Shown: in pieces, positions 1-17,872 of the stretch | How positions within the stretch are numbered: position 1 is the stretch's first letter | How the letters are laid out: each line of letters opens with the position of its first letter | Assembly (NCBI RefSeq): GCF_032854445.1 | Contig: NC_088295.1 | Location: 34,442,510-34,506,509 of the forward strand | Reading direction: 5' to 3' | Source of the DNA: Liolophura sinensis | Lineage: Eukaryota > Mollusca > Polyplacophora > Chitonida > Chitonidae | Length of the DNA stretch: 64,000 nt | Program-made: the position numbers and the translations under genes | The notes under the pieces: model-generated | Seen by the model: only the letters and a program-made list of their open reading frames with translations | Database searches by the model: none | What the model was told of the DNA's origin: nothing

Positions 1-2153
1 TTTATTTATTCAGATATGATACACACAGACAAATTTTTAAAACCATATGAAAATATTTAAATCTTAGTAAATGATCATGAAGAAATCAAGTGTTGTGAAG
101 AGCTTTATACCTGGTTCAAGTTTATTGACAGTGGCAGCCAAACATTTACTAGTTGACAAAATGAAGCTCGGTCCATTTAGGATGATCTTTTTTACCTGGT
201 TGTGAAAATGTTGCCTTTGTAACGCAGCCAACAACAAATGTAGACACATTCAGCATCAGTGTCACCAGTATTAAGTTCCTGTCATCAGGTAGCCCTGGAG
301 TCTGATAATGTTTGTTATTTTACAGTCCCCTCTCGAAGATAGCGTAAGTTGAATTTCTCTCTCCTTGTACATGTACATTATGGTTGTACTGTTCAAAGTT
401 TGTCGCTATAGTAGTGTTGTGAATGTATTTTTTCCTTAGTTTATGGCCATCCTGATATTTTTGGCGTACATTTATGTAATGCACCAAAGTAGCAAGGGCA
501 TGTAAAATGAGGCAGTAGGTTGAAGACAGTCAAGAAAAACTGAAAGATAACTTTTGGGAAAAGGATTAAGCTGATAGAAGGGTAAGCAGTGTTAATAATA
601 CTCGTGTATCATATAACCTCAAAAAATCCCCTTCCAATATCTGCTTTGCACCAAGATAGTTTCCAAGGTAAGACCATCATGCAGGTTTGTAACAAAGGGC
701 GATGTACTCTGTACTGAGCATAATATTATGATAGTTTTATTGGAGTTAAGAGTGAGAATCTGTTTGGAAACCCCTTAGTTGGAATATAGCAGTAAGTGAA
801 ATAGTATCACTGTCCACCGTGTAAAATTACTGTTTGTTTAGTGTGTAATTTTCGTGACATCTAACCTTTTAGCTGTATATTGTGGTTTGTTTTAGCTAAA
901 AGAAAACTTGGCATGAGCATTTCTTCTTGCTGTTTTGATGTCATACTTTGCTCATTTTACCAATTTTGGTTCAGACAATAATTCTGGAATGCTTCAAAAT
1001 TCAGTACTATGTATCCAAGTGAAAACGATAAAATGTAGGCAATCATAATGTTTTACGAATGTAAACTTTACTAATTATAATGTCCTAAACTCTCTGAACT
1101 GATTTCTTACTATTTACTTATCAGGCAGGTAAAATCAACAGTTTTGACTGAACTTTGAGATGGCCTGTTGATCATCATAGCTTTGCACTTCATTGCTGTT
1201 AACTTGTTTCCATGCATGCAGCACCTTTGTACACCTTGACTGCGCATGTACTTATTTACAGTAATGAATAATTCTGTTAAGTAACTGTTATGCAATCTTA
1301 TTTTGTCTGAATGCAGAGAAAAAACAATTTTTCCAGTTGCTCGTTTTGCATTTATCAGGTTTTAAGAAAGTTATATTTTAATATCAAGCTTATGGCAAAG
1401 CATGGTTTGAAAATTGAGACTTGAGTTGCTGATAATTTTTCTGTAAATTTAATACATTAATTTCTCTTTCAAAGTTGCTTGAAACAAAGCTTTGTACATA
1501 GCTTAATAGCTTTGAGCTTTTTGCATGACAAGTTACCCAGGCACAACCTTGTTGATGAAGCACCTTGTCTTCAATGCAATGCCCCAGGTAACTTACTTGA
1601 AGCCTTAAGTAGGTACCGTTTGATCTCAGAGCTTAAACTTTCATTTTCAGTATCAGTGTTCTTGAAGGTGGGTACATTATGTCAGCTGGAAATGCAGAAG
1701 AAAGAATAGGGAAACAGGAAAGGTCACTGAATGACTTTTGAATTAGTCATACCAGTAATTCGTTACTATCTTCATCCTCATTATTTCATGTAGTGTCTGA
1801 ACAACAATTTCTTGACCTGTTTTAAATTCATACTGATGCTGTTAAACTAAATAAATATGCATGTGAATTGTGAGATACAAGTTGATTTCAAATAATAGAT
1901 CACCTGTCACAGGTAAAAGTGACACCTTGGTCATTCTAGTCATGTTGTATAATCTACACTATATTTAAACAGCACATTATTAAATGGTACAAGTTATCCT
2001 CACAGTCTCTCATGGGAATTAAAAACACCACGGGCCTTGGATTACCACATGTGCACATGTTCATATATTCACATTGTCATATCTAAACCTCATGGAGGAA
2101 TTTTAAGCAAATATGTCTTCGTTAATCTTCAGCCAGTGATGGTCCACACTATT

Positions 2154-2241
2154 CACATTTCATTCTCATTCATTCCTGATCACGGTGTGATATGTACTCT
2201 CCACATTTCACTCTCATTCATTCCTGATCACGGTGTGATAT
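2154..2241. repeat. Two-copy 48-bp tandem repeat
   Basis: A 40-base block ending in CCTGATCACGGTGTGATAT occurs twice, 48 bases apart, with very few differences. It contains a small palindrome-like core (TCACGGTGTGA). The short open frame across it is a product of the repeat. Confidence 0.7.
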
Positions 2242-2469
2242 TGTGCAGGTTCATATTAAGTTACTTTTAGCAAAAAGGGATGTGTAATGAAATGAATTTT
2301 AACGTGTTTACTTCAAATTAGTGACTAAAAGATGGAATGGTGTTCGTTGAGATGTCTACGGGCAAACAGTAGGGATTTACTTTTGAACATATACCAGTAG
2401 CCTTTCTGGACAAATAGTATTTTGTTATGCCTGAAAAAAAAGCTGGTTTAAGTGTGGAAATGCTAGAAA

Positions 2470-2640
2470 TGCTGTTTGTGGAGCAGAATGATTGGTGTCT
2501 GTGGAGCAGAATGATTACCGTTTGAGGAGCAGAATGATTACTGTTTGAGGAGCAGAATGATTACTGCTTGTGGCACAGAATGATTGCTGCTTGTACAGCT
2601 GAAGGATTACTGATTGTGCAGCAGCAGGATTGCTGTTCAG
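2470..2640. repeat. 23-bp minisatellite, about 7 units
   Basis: The core GAGCAGAATGATT recurs every 23 bases (starting near 2481, 2504, 2527 and 2550) and then decays over two or three more units toward the right. No gene lies on it. Confidence 0.8.
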
Positions 2641-3493
2641 AAATGTCTAGCTTTGCAAGTATTTGGATGAATCAGTCCATTATAGTGAAGGGATTATGTT
2701 TTTAGTAGCACACATGTGCTTGTGCAGGTATGAAGTTGGTTGTTTGCAGGTGTTTTAGTGGTAACAGGGCAAGACTTAAAGTATAAAGCTCATGAAAACC
2801 ATCTGTCCTCACAGGTAATGTAGGGGGGACAATCTATTCCGTTTTTCCTTTGTGTGCCATCCAAACACCAGTACAATGTTGTGACCCGCAGTTGGAACAT
2901 AAACATTGTTACTGTGATTGTGATTCTACCCTGCCCTGCAACCAGTGGATGTCATTGTGTTGGACAAAGTAATATCCTTCTTCATTTATTGGAAAGAGTG
3001 CAAAAGAAGCTCGCGTCCTGGAACACCTCAGTTACACTTCTCAGCGTGCGCATTTGCCTGCAGCGCAGATGTTAAGAACCAAGATTGCGAAAGTTGCATA
3101 ATGCATTGTGCTGCGATTTGAGCATTGTAGTATTAGCAGCATGTAGATTGTATGAAATGCTTCGTGAAATGTAGTGCAAAGATATTAACCCATTTTTTCA
3201 TCTGCATGTAGTTGATCACTAAATCACAGGGAGAATGTTGAACCATAACATACTAGCATGGATAGAACACATGCATGTGGAAGTGAAGATCACTCCATTA
3301 TTACCACTGGTTGAAGGTTACATTTGGGACTGTGGCTGTAAAATTACCATCTGTCTATCATAGTTATACGTTTCTCATTCTGCGTGTAATTATTGGTGGC
3401 GGCAACATAATTTACCTGTCTACCTATCTATTCAGCATGTATACTACACCAGAACATAAATATACTAAACCGTTTTCATTTATGCATTTACTT

Positions 3494-3693
3494 NNNNNNN
3501 NNNNNNNNNNNNNNNNNNNNNNNNNNNNNNNNNNNNNNNNNNNNNNNNNNNNNNNNNNNNNNNNNNNNNNNNNNNNNNNNNNNNNNNNNNNNNNNNNNNN
3601 NNNNNNNNNNNNNNNNNNNNNNNNNNNNNNNNNNNNNNNNNNNNNNNNNNNNNNNNNNNNNNNNNNNNNNNNNNNNNNNNNNNNNNNNNNNNN
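3494..3693. other. Assembly gap of 200 N
   Basis: Exactly 200 N, a round number that suggests a placeholder rather than a measured size. A SINE begins on its right edge with its tail missing, so the gap probably falls in repeat sequence. Open frames drawn through it mean nothing. Confidence 0.99.
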
Positions 3694-3917
3694 TTCACTT
3701 ATACGACGGCGGCCAGCATTATGGTCAGTGGAAAGTGGGCAGAGCCCGGGGGAAACACACGACCATACTGCAGGTTCCTGGCAGACCTTCCCACTTACGG
3801 CCGGAGAGGAAACCAGCATGAGCTGGACTTGAACTCACAGCGACCGCGTTGGTGAGAGGCTCCTGGGTCATTACGCTGCGCCTAGCCCGCTGACCGACTG
3901 AGCCACGGAGGCCCCCA
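3694..3917 (-). mobile_element. tRNA-derived SINE, family A (tail lost in gap)
   Basis: Read on the minus strand, it starts with a tRNA-like head (CCTCCGTGGCTCAGTCGG, an A-box region) followed by a B-box-like GTTCAAGTCC. The body then matches all other family A copies in this window and runs out to the 'cgtataagtgaa' motif at the gap edge. The usual AATAAATAAAT tail is not seen and must lie in the gap. This is the most complete head of the family in the window. It is non-coding. Confidence 0.85.
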
Positions 3918-4685
3918 GTCAGTATTAAGGGTGCAGGAAACTGGACCTGTCCAGCGAATATGACGAATATGCACACAATGGAAGAGAGTAGTCTTCAGTG
4001 AATGTAAAACTCGCAAATGGCCACATGAGCTTACTGTCACAAAGGCCCCCGCATATAGTGAAAACCCAGGAATCTTCAAATTCCCTGTAATAATCAGCTA
4101 GTGGCAGCGTTGATGTGAAGCAAACGCAGGGAGCAGAGCATGGGCTGGGAGGTATATGGATTTGTGAGGTGGCATTTCGGATAATGTGTAAAAAAGCAGA
4201 AGTAACATTCAGGCCAGTTTAATCCCTTTTCCTGCTGCATATTGTTTATTTCACATGATCAATGATAATTGCTTGCTACTGACAAAGATCACTTTCATAA
4301 TATGTATTTGAAATAAATAAATTTTGCAAATTTTTTTTTTTAAATGCCTGTGCCCTAGTATTTTGTTGGTGGAACTGTAAAAAAACACATAATTTCCAAG
4401 GTATATGTTAACATCAACAAAGTGATGCATTCTGAATTTATCATCATGATAGCAGGCCTACTGTGTCACAGGAAAAATTACACGTCAGTAACTGGAAATA
4501 TTAGTGTGTCTCTATTCCCAATCCAACTGAAAATATTTGTTTCCTTTATAAAACATGGATATACCTCTCAGCTTGGACCAACCCACATACGACCAGAGAG
4601 CATGAGCTGGACAGCAACTGCATTGTGGAAATTCTGAAGTAAAACTGTACTAATGTCTACAGACGAGCCATGCTATTATCTCTAG

Positions 4686-4975
4686 AAAAGCAATGCTGCA
4701 GTATCAAGGTTTACAGACAAGCAATGCTGCAGTATAAAGGTTTACAGACAAGCTATGCTGCAGTACAAAGGATTACAGACAAGCTATGCTGCAGTACAAA
4801 GGTTTACAGACAAGCAATGCTGCAGTATTCAGTTTTACAGACAAGTAATGCTGCAGTATCAAGATGTACAGACAAGCAATCCTGCAGTATCAAGGTTTAC
4901 ACACAAGCAATGCTACATTATCAAGGTTTACAGACAAGCAATGCTGCAGTATCAATGTACACTAGTTCTGCATTA
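4686..4975. repeat. 31-bp minisatellite, 9 to 10 units
   Basis: The core CAGACAAGCAATGCTGCAGT recurs every 31 bases from about 4690, with a few substitutions per unit. Because 31 is not a multiple of three, each unit shifts frame. That explains why two long overlapping open frames (4670-5056 and 4755-5024) contain the same cysteine-rich peptides in turn. They are not genes. Confidence 0.9.
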
Positions 4976-6134
4976 TCAACAATGCTTAGAAACATGTTCA
5001 GCAGCAGCAGGGCGGTCTCACTAATATCAGATCCAGAACCCAGTCTGGTGTACTGACTTGTCACTTACAGATCTGAAGTAACACCTAAAGAACATCCAGC
5101 CCATGTGGTGACTCCTTTTCAGATGGAAAGATCGAACTTTACCACCAATCAGCATCATCATGTCAAACATGTGCAATAAGCTGTACGCTGCAGTTGTAGC
5201 TGTGACAACTGCGTTTCACTTCCCAAAAACTGGTAAATAAGAATTTGATTAAATGAATAGGCTATTAAAGTGAAATGGGTGTTCATCCAGACTACCAACA
5301 AAACAGACAGAACTGAAACTGATGAACAGACCTGCTTTCAGTGAGATTGCAGCAAGATTGAAGTTACAATACTACAAAATACACAATGATAAATAAAGAT
5401 GAAACAGCATCAAGGTTTTATGGCACTGATATTTTAAGCCACAACTAGATTATCTCCCTTTCATCATGGAAGTTAAGTTAATCCTAGGTGGAGGAGACAA
5501 GCAGAGTTCCTGGATATTGCATGGTCAAAGTTAGATCTGTGTCAGCAAGACCAGATAATCCTCACATTTGTGGTAAAAAAGCAATTCTACATAGACAATT
5601 CTAACTTGGCAAAATTTGCAGAGCGAGCTATTCTGGCATCTCTAGAAAGTACATTTTTTATCACCTCATAAATGTTATCTGAAGACAAATGTGTAAATAT
5701 TTCAACTTTCAGTACTTAAGATTAAGCATTGTGATGAGGTTTTTAGTGTTTACATCTTGTGGCATCAACCCCAGTGTCTTAAGGCTTATGTACAGGCAAC
5801 TATGCCAAAGAGTCCCCAACCATCAATGACATTCGTACGGTTGTATTACACAGAAGTTTGGTAATGACACAAGCAACAACAGGGATTCATTTTTTTTTCT
5901 GCACGAATGTGAAAGACCCTTTCAAACATTAAGGATGTTCTTAAACATATGGGACAATATATGACTTGCGCTCGCAGCCAAGTTGGATATCTTTAGCGAT
6001 CTGGGAATTCTTATTGTTATAAATCCAATATGGCCACAAGGGCAGTTGAACTAAACAGGCATCAATACATAATGATCACATCACAGATGAATGAGGTACA
6101 TGTAACCTCACTGGCAAAGCAACACGAAATAGTT
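4976..6134. other. Intergenic and 3' flank of EXOSC5
   Basis: No exon is recognised. The part next to 6134 should be the 3' UTR of the EXOSC5 gene, which is transcribed leftwards. I saw no clear AATAAA on the minus strand close to the stop codon. Confidence 0.4.
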
Positions 6135-6794
6135 CTATGATTTCGAAAGTTTCTTTTCCATTGCATCCCTATAAAACTTGAACACTGATTTACTGGCCTC
6201 TCTGCAGGCCAATAAACAGGACTGAAACTGTTCCTGTGTGAAGATGCCTGATGTTTTCACAGTTATCACATCAAAGTTTTTACTGTCAAAGGCGAAAGTT
6301 ACCCAAGCACTTGCAGTTTTTTCCTGCAACTCTGTTGGGTCCAGTTGAATCTGCCCATCTGCATCAATGATGGCACAAACAGCCGCTGCTATACACTTCA
6401 TAGGTACACAGGCATCTAAGAGAGCAAGGCAAGCGGCATTGACAGACGTAGCCAACAGTGAGCCAGAGTTCTGTAGCTCCTGAACAATGATACTTATGGA
6501 TGATCTAGGGTGAAGAGCCGCCAGAATGACAGTCTCGCATGTGTTTCGCAGCAGTCGCTCTTCCAGTTTCTCGGCACATCCTGGAAGCCCGGTTTTGGGT
6601 TTGAAGGTCACCTCCACAGTGGCCTTGTCAATGATCTCCTTAGACATCTTGACCTCTGATGGTCCATACACTGCTGCTATGACACAAGTGTTACCTTGGC
6701 AGACATTGGCTGAACCATCAGGCCTTGACAACACAGAAACACTGCTTTTCATTGGCCGGAGCTGTCCAACTTCTGATTCTGGCTCTGTATCCAT
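6135..6794 (-). CDS. EXOSC5: Exosome complex component RRP46 (EXOSC5)
   Basis: A 219-residue protein of the RNase PH fold, one of the six ring subunits of the RNA exosome, which processes and degrades RNA in nucleus and cytoplasm. In animals this subunit is known to be catalytically inactive and structural. Visible matches to human EXOSC5 (235 aa) include LSRPDGSA (about residues 23-30), the AAVYGPSEVK block, VEVTFKPKTGLPG, ERLLRNTCE, LHPRSSISI and a C-terminus ending KLSKS where human ends RYSKS. I chose the ATG giving MDTEPESEVG; an in-frame TTG six codons upstream is not a plausible start. The whole coding region is one exon, whereas the human gene has several. A T-rich tract ending in CAG lies about 30 bases upstream of the ATG, so an intron in the 5' UTR is possible. 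The identification is firm. Confidence 0.93.
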   Translation of the reverse strand: MDTEPESEVGQLRPMKSSVSVLSRPDGSANVCQGNTCVIAAVYGPSEVKMSKEIIDKATVEVTFKPKTGLPGCAEKLEERLLRNTCETVILAALHPRSSISIIVQELQNSGSLLATSVNAACLALLDACVPMKCIAAAVCAIIDADGQIQLDPTELQEKTASAWVTFAFDSKNFDVITVKTSGIFTQEQFQSCLLACREASKSVFKFYRDAMEKKLSKS

Positions 6795-6901
6795 GTCACA
6801 GCTTGACCTCAAATCAGATTTTCATCTGTAACTGAAAAAAATACATACTTGCTAACTCACTAGTGATGCACACTTACAGTTAATTTGGATAAAAAACCAT
6901 G

Positions 6902-7104
6902 CCGTCTCACTGATGTGGTCGCTGTGACTTTAAGTTCAACTCATGCTTGATTCTTCCCCGGCCATACATGAGAATGCCTTCCAGCAACCTGCAGTTGGTC
7001 ATGGGTGTCCTCAAGCCCGGTTTCCTCCCACCGTAATGCTGGCTGCCGTAGTGTACACGAAACATTCTTGGGAACGGGCCAAAGCACAAATCAAATAAAT
7101 AAGG
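6902..7104 (+). mobile_element. tRNA-derived SINE, family A (head truncated)
   Basis: Begins within the tRNA-related part (AGTTCAACTC, a decayed B box), continues through the family body (CGGTTTCCTCCCACCGTAATG) and ends in the A-rich tail ATCAAATAAATAA. It lies just upstream of EXOSC5, in its promoter side or a 5' intron. Confidence 0.8.
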
Positions 7105-9271
7105 CAATCAAAACCATCCCGCTGACACCACCTGTGTTTTCACTCAGCTGTATTAACATGGTTAATTATAAGTTTGGGTTAGGTGAAATTAATAGAGTAG
7201 CCATTATTCTAATATTTGATCATTCCATAGTCTAACTGGAATCTGTTCTCATCTACCCATAGTTCAATCTTCTCTCAACATGTACTATATGACCTATCTA
7301 GTAAGTGTCGAGAGACTAAATTACACTGATAGGTAAGAGCTCCTGTGATTTAAGTACAGAAATCCATACAATAACATCATCATACATTCTTCTCGTTCCC
7401 AATCCTCTAACCTCTGTAATCAATTCAGAGGTAGAGAAACAGCAAATTATACACAAAAGAAAAGGTTTTGCATGCTAGATCTAAATCTGAAGATCATATG
7501 TTTTATCGTTTCTTTTCACTTTACGTGTATATGACTGAAACCCATATAGCCTCCACCAAATTTCAAGACAGCACCTTTGTGTTTTCAGTCTAAAAACTCA
7601 ACATATTTCATCAAAATATGCATATGTAATTCCTTTACTACAAAACATCAGAGCTTGTACTTCAAATCAATGAATAAATTGGTTTAGTGGCCTAGACAAT
7701 TTCAATCATTTCACTTCAAAATTTCTCCAGATTGTTCCAAAACAGGTTTTCCATATGAGTCTGACAAGAGAACAATTTTCGAACAATAGAAACTGGTACC
7801 ACAGTTTGGACACAGGTCCAAATTCATACACTACCTATTATCTCTGTTTGTTTAACGGATTACTTATACAATTTTCCCAGCTTGTTCTCTCATTAATGTT
7901 GCAATCAAATATGCATGAACTCAAAAAATTTCTAATTGTTAGTCTCACAAGAAACAGCTTGCAAAGTTTTTTGACACATCTGCCAGATTGGTGACAAAGT
8001 GCCATCAAGGGGATTAAACCAGTTTGAGGTATTAAAACTCACAGTTCTGCTGGCCGATCTCTTCCTCTGGCAGTTCTAAATAGGAATGAATCTACAAGCA
8101 TGACTGGGAAACAAAGACAGAGGACACACACTGAGAAAAGAGGGAGGAAGGGGGTGGGAGACAAAAGAGTGGCCGGTAGGGAGAAGACTTACTACTAACC
8201 ACTTGTTATTGGCCCAGAATTCATAGGCTTCTAAACCTGTTCTACCTGTTCCCAAACTACGAAAAGGGTAATATCTCAAAAAAAAGGAAAAACCAGCCTT
8301 ACGACATTCAATTCACAAAAATGTCAACACCGTACGTACAGTACATGCCTTAAAAACTAGCCGTGCATGTGCACAGTATTGCATTTGTATATGTTGCAAT
8401 TGTAGTTTACGTATGTGAAACAAAGCTGATATACTTCTACAAATAACTAAATGCATATGAGGGCGATAGAAGGGTGGAGACATGCGGGCCAATGTAACTA
8501 GATGTAAAATACAGCATTCATAAAATTTGTAAAGCTTTAATATACCGGTACACGTAAAATAATTTACATGAGCTAAATAAGCTTATAGGCCTACATATAA
8601 TATGTAACACCATGTTTATTTAACACACACGTTCAATGTCGCTTTCAGTGTATTGCTCTTAATCTGATGTTGCTTTCACTTTTGATTTACATGTACCTGT
8701 TGTGGCTCATATATGCTTCATTGATATGTATTTTGCTCAGTAAATGAAGATCAACCAATCTGATGCTACGGTATCTAAAATACAAAAAGTTCGACTCCAG
8801 ACATGTTAAGAGTAAGAAATAATTGCAATAAACAAAGACATGTACCCTCTCAGACGATTATCCAACCAAATCCCCTGCTGAGTCCAAATAATTATTGAAC
8901 TCGATCGCCTTTGACTAATCAATAGCCAGTGCAAACGCACGCTTTCACCTCGTGACCACGTGTTCGACCGCATTACTCGGTACAGTCTGTACACGTTCGC
9001 CAGTTAGCCAATAAAAAGCTGTTCCTCATCTGTGACTTGCACCAGTTGGTCAGCTGACAACCGCCGGGAAACTAGCAAATTGACGATTTCCTGATAATTA
9101 CAATAGTTTGCGGTTTAACACTTACTACTGCATTTCCACGCTTAAACGAATTGTTTAAAAAAAAACAGGTAGTATTTAGCTGCCCATGCTGTAGTGATCT
9201 AGAAATTAAATTAGCACGATGAACTATGTTGCGGAGAAGTACAAATAGTGCTTATCGGAAGTAAATCGGTG
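7105..9271. other. Intergenic region between divergent EXOSC5 and helicase genes
   Basis: No exon or RNA gene is recognised in these 2.2 kb. The sequence is AT-rich with many short frames. It separates two divergently transcribed genes and should hold their promoters. Confidence 0.4.
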
Positions 9272-9322
9272 TCGACGTCATTCCACGGCTATAAGGAAGC
9301 AGGGCGAGATTGTGTTATTCTT
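9272..9322 (+). promoter_or_regulatory. Putative core promoter of the DEAD-box helicase gene
   Basis: A CRE-like CGACGTCA lies at 9273-9280 and a TATA-like CTATAAGG at 9289-9296. Transcription would then start near 9320, about 50 bases before the ATG. This is a motif-based guess only. Confidence 0.4.
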
Positions 9323-9371
9323 TGTTGAGTTTTAGGTTTTACACAGTCTTTTAAGATTAAACAGAGGCGAT

Positions 9372-15684
<6,313 letters not shown>

Positions 15685-16316
15685 TCTGATTTGTCAGATG
15701 AATGTTTTTCTCTGCGCACATTGTCATTAGACAAGTGTAACTTCCAGTGCTTAAGGAATAGACTGGGTTGTTTACACAAGACCAAGGAAATTTGTCCAAG
15801 ACTGGACTTGTTTTTATCAGAAATAGCTGGTATTTGTTGTCTGGTTGGCTTGGATAGCTTTTGGCTCATGTACAGGGCGTGCATAGTAGGTCTGTTCTTC
15901 CATTTTGAAGGAATGCGTCCAGCTGCACCATTGTTACATTAGTTCTTTTCAAGGGCCTTTGTTCTTAATGGATGATTTGTGCTAAACTTGTGTTTTCTTG
16001 TAGTAATCATGGTAATAGATCCACGTCTTTCTTGTTGCAGGCCGTTTCAGCTACCCCAGCTTGACGCATTCCTTTAATGGCAATATACCAGGGAATTGAT
16101 GTTAGAAATAGATGAATGGGGACACCTATAGACCCTAGCCTGCCCGCCTCCCTGTAAAGCCTAGCCGTCTGTCCTGTATGTTAAGTTATTGACCCCACGT
16201 CTGTCCAGACCAGATCGTCAGACTGAAGTGGACCGGATAGTAGCCTGTGCTGGACGTCTTAGCTTTTGTTGTTATTGAACTTCTTATCATCACGTACTCA
16301 TACTTTAATTTTTATG

Positions 16317-16322
16317 AATAAA
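16317..16322 (+). terminator. Poly(A) signal of the helicase gene
   Basis: AATAAA about 635 bases after the helicase stop codon, the first canonical signal downstream. It implies a 3' UTR of roughly 0.65 kb. Confidence 0.75.
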
Positions 16323-16339
16323 GGTCATCTCATGTATCT

Positions 16340-17800
16340 TTGGCATTTCATTTTCTTCCATAATGGAATAACTGGGGCATGTGTACTACACCAGTTGTAG
16401 GGCACAGAAACCTTGTCTAAAACATACCGCTTATTACTATCAATTTGCCATGGTCTTGTTAGACAAACTGACGAGTTTATTCTCTTGACAAATATCAATT
16501 CCTGGGTTAATGTTTAAATAGATATGAATTGAGAGAATGGATTGTATTCTGTAGACACTTAGCTTATATTTCTTCAAACAAATGGCACTAAATCAGACCT
16601 ATTCCCTCCAGTAACTATGCGAAGTGCAGCATTTGTCAATATGAACATGGAGCGTAAACCTGCAATTTAAGAATGGACATTGCAAGCAGCCCTGTCAACA
16701 GACCATTTAAACCAGATGTTTTGGGGGTACAGTGTAAATGTTTTTATAGTCAAAGTATAACTTTGTATACATCCTTGTGAAAAAGCAAGGTACCTGTTCA
16801 GTGGTTAATGGGGGATATCATATTGTCATTTAACCAAAAATTAAAACCAGCTCCAAATTTTTAGACGCAAGTGCATGACCTTGTGCTAGAACTCCATAGA
16901 AGTTGAAGTACCAGTTACTCAGCAGATTCTGAATTGAACAAATTTCACCCAGCAACTGGCCAACATTTCTCTAACAACTAGTACCAAAACTTGCGTTTGT
17001 CCAGAGCATATATTACTGAAAGATTGATGGAAATGGATTTAACATTTAATATCTCCACTCGTGTATCAACATCTTGTCACAACGAAGTGTTGTACTTTAA
17101 TAACCCTGTAGCTCTGAAATGGTTGATGTTAGTGGATTGTGTATTGCCATACTGGAGAATTTTTCACTTCTGACAGAGCTTCAGTTACCCTCGGCTGTAC
17201 CAATCTTTCTATAACTTTACCATGTGTTGCACATGCTTAAACGATGGATTGGTGGAACGATCTCGCGGGAACTCAAGGAGCCCATCACCTCATTTTATTC
17301 AGACCTTGTCGCGAATATTCAAGGATTACTTTAACTTTTTGTTCGAATAATTTATATGGCATTTGGATTCGAAGACGAGAACATTGGTCAATGCCTGATG
17401 CTCACAGTAGGCAGGAACTTTTATTAACCATCTAAGCCAGAGAGGCCCAGGACAACTGAAAAATAGCCCAGGGAATAAAACGAAAAGACCTGCACATCTG
17501 TGTATTGTCCCAAACAATTTTGAACAGGATCAAACAAGTATGAGGAGCCGAACAGCTACACCATCTTACAAGGATACTGGTATCATTCCAAATTACTGTG
17601 CTAAAAAACTTAACATTTAGGCTATTTCTCCGTTGTGGCCTTAAAAGAGTAGATGAAGCGTGCTACATGGTCTGTCCCATATGAGCATTTCACACACACT
17701 GTATGGAGACCGATAAAACGGGTTCAAAACAATTGCATGGTGACAATTTTGTTTATTGAGAGAAGGTAATCACGTGCATACCGACGAGCTCTTAGTAATA
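16340..17800. other. Intergenic region between convergent genes
   Basis: No exon, RNA gene or recognised repeat was seen in about 1.5 kb between the helicase 3' end and the EIF3L 3' end. The short open frames have no recognisable content. Confidence 0.45.
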
Positions 17801-17804
17801 GACA

Positions 17805-17810
17805 TTTATT
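17805..17810 (-). terminator. Poly(A) signal of EIF3L
   Basis: AATAAA on the minus strand, about 63 bases beyond the EIF3L stop codon. It supports the very short terminal coding exon placed at 17873-17902. Confidence 0.7.
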
Positions 17811-17872
17811 TCCTAATTATTGGTCAACAATCCACTTCGTTTTCTTCTGTCACTAATGTAACATCCCCCCAC

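Larger units (their letters stand above)
1..3493. other. No gene recognised
   Basis: I find no exon that I can assign to a known protein here. The open frames are short and lie in AT-rich, non-conserved sequence. Two short tandem repeats are listed separately. The stretch could be intron or 3' UTR of a gene that lies outside the window or is lost in the gap that follows, but nothing visible decides this. Confidence 0.5.

Noticed and set aside
3311-3832. Open frames running through the N gap
   Set aside because: The frame across unknown bases is meaningless and the right part is a SINE.
4670-5056. 128-codon cysteine-rich open frame and its overlapping partner
   Set aside because: Both are read from the 31-bp minisatellite; each unit shifts frame and repeats the same peptides. 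There is no gene signal outside the array.
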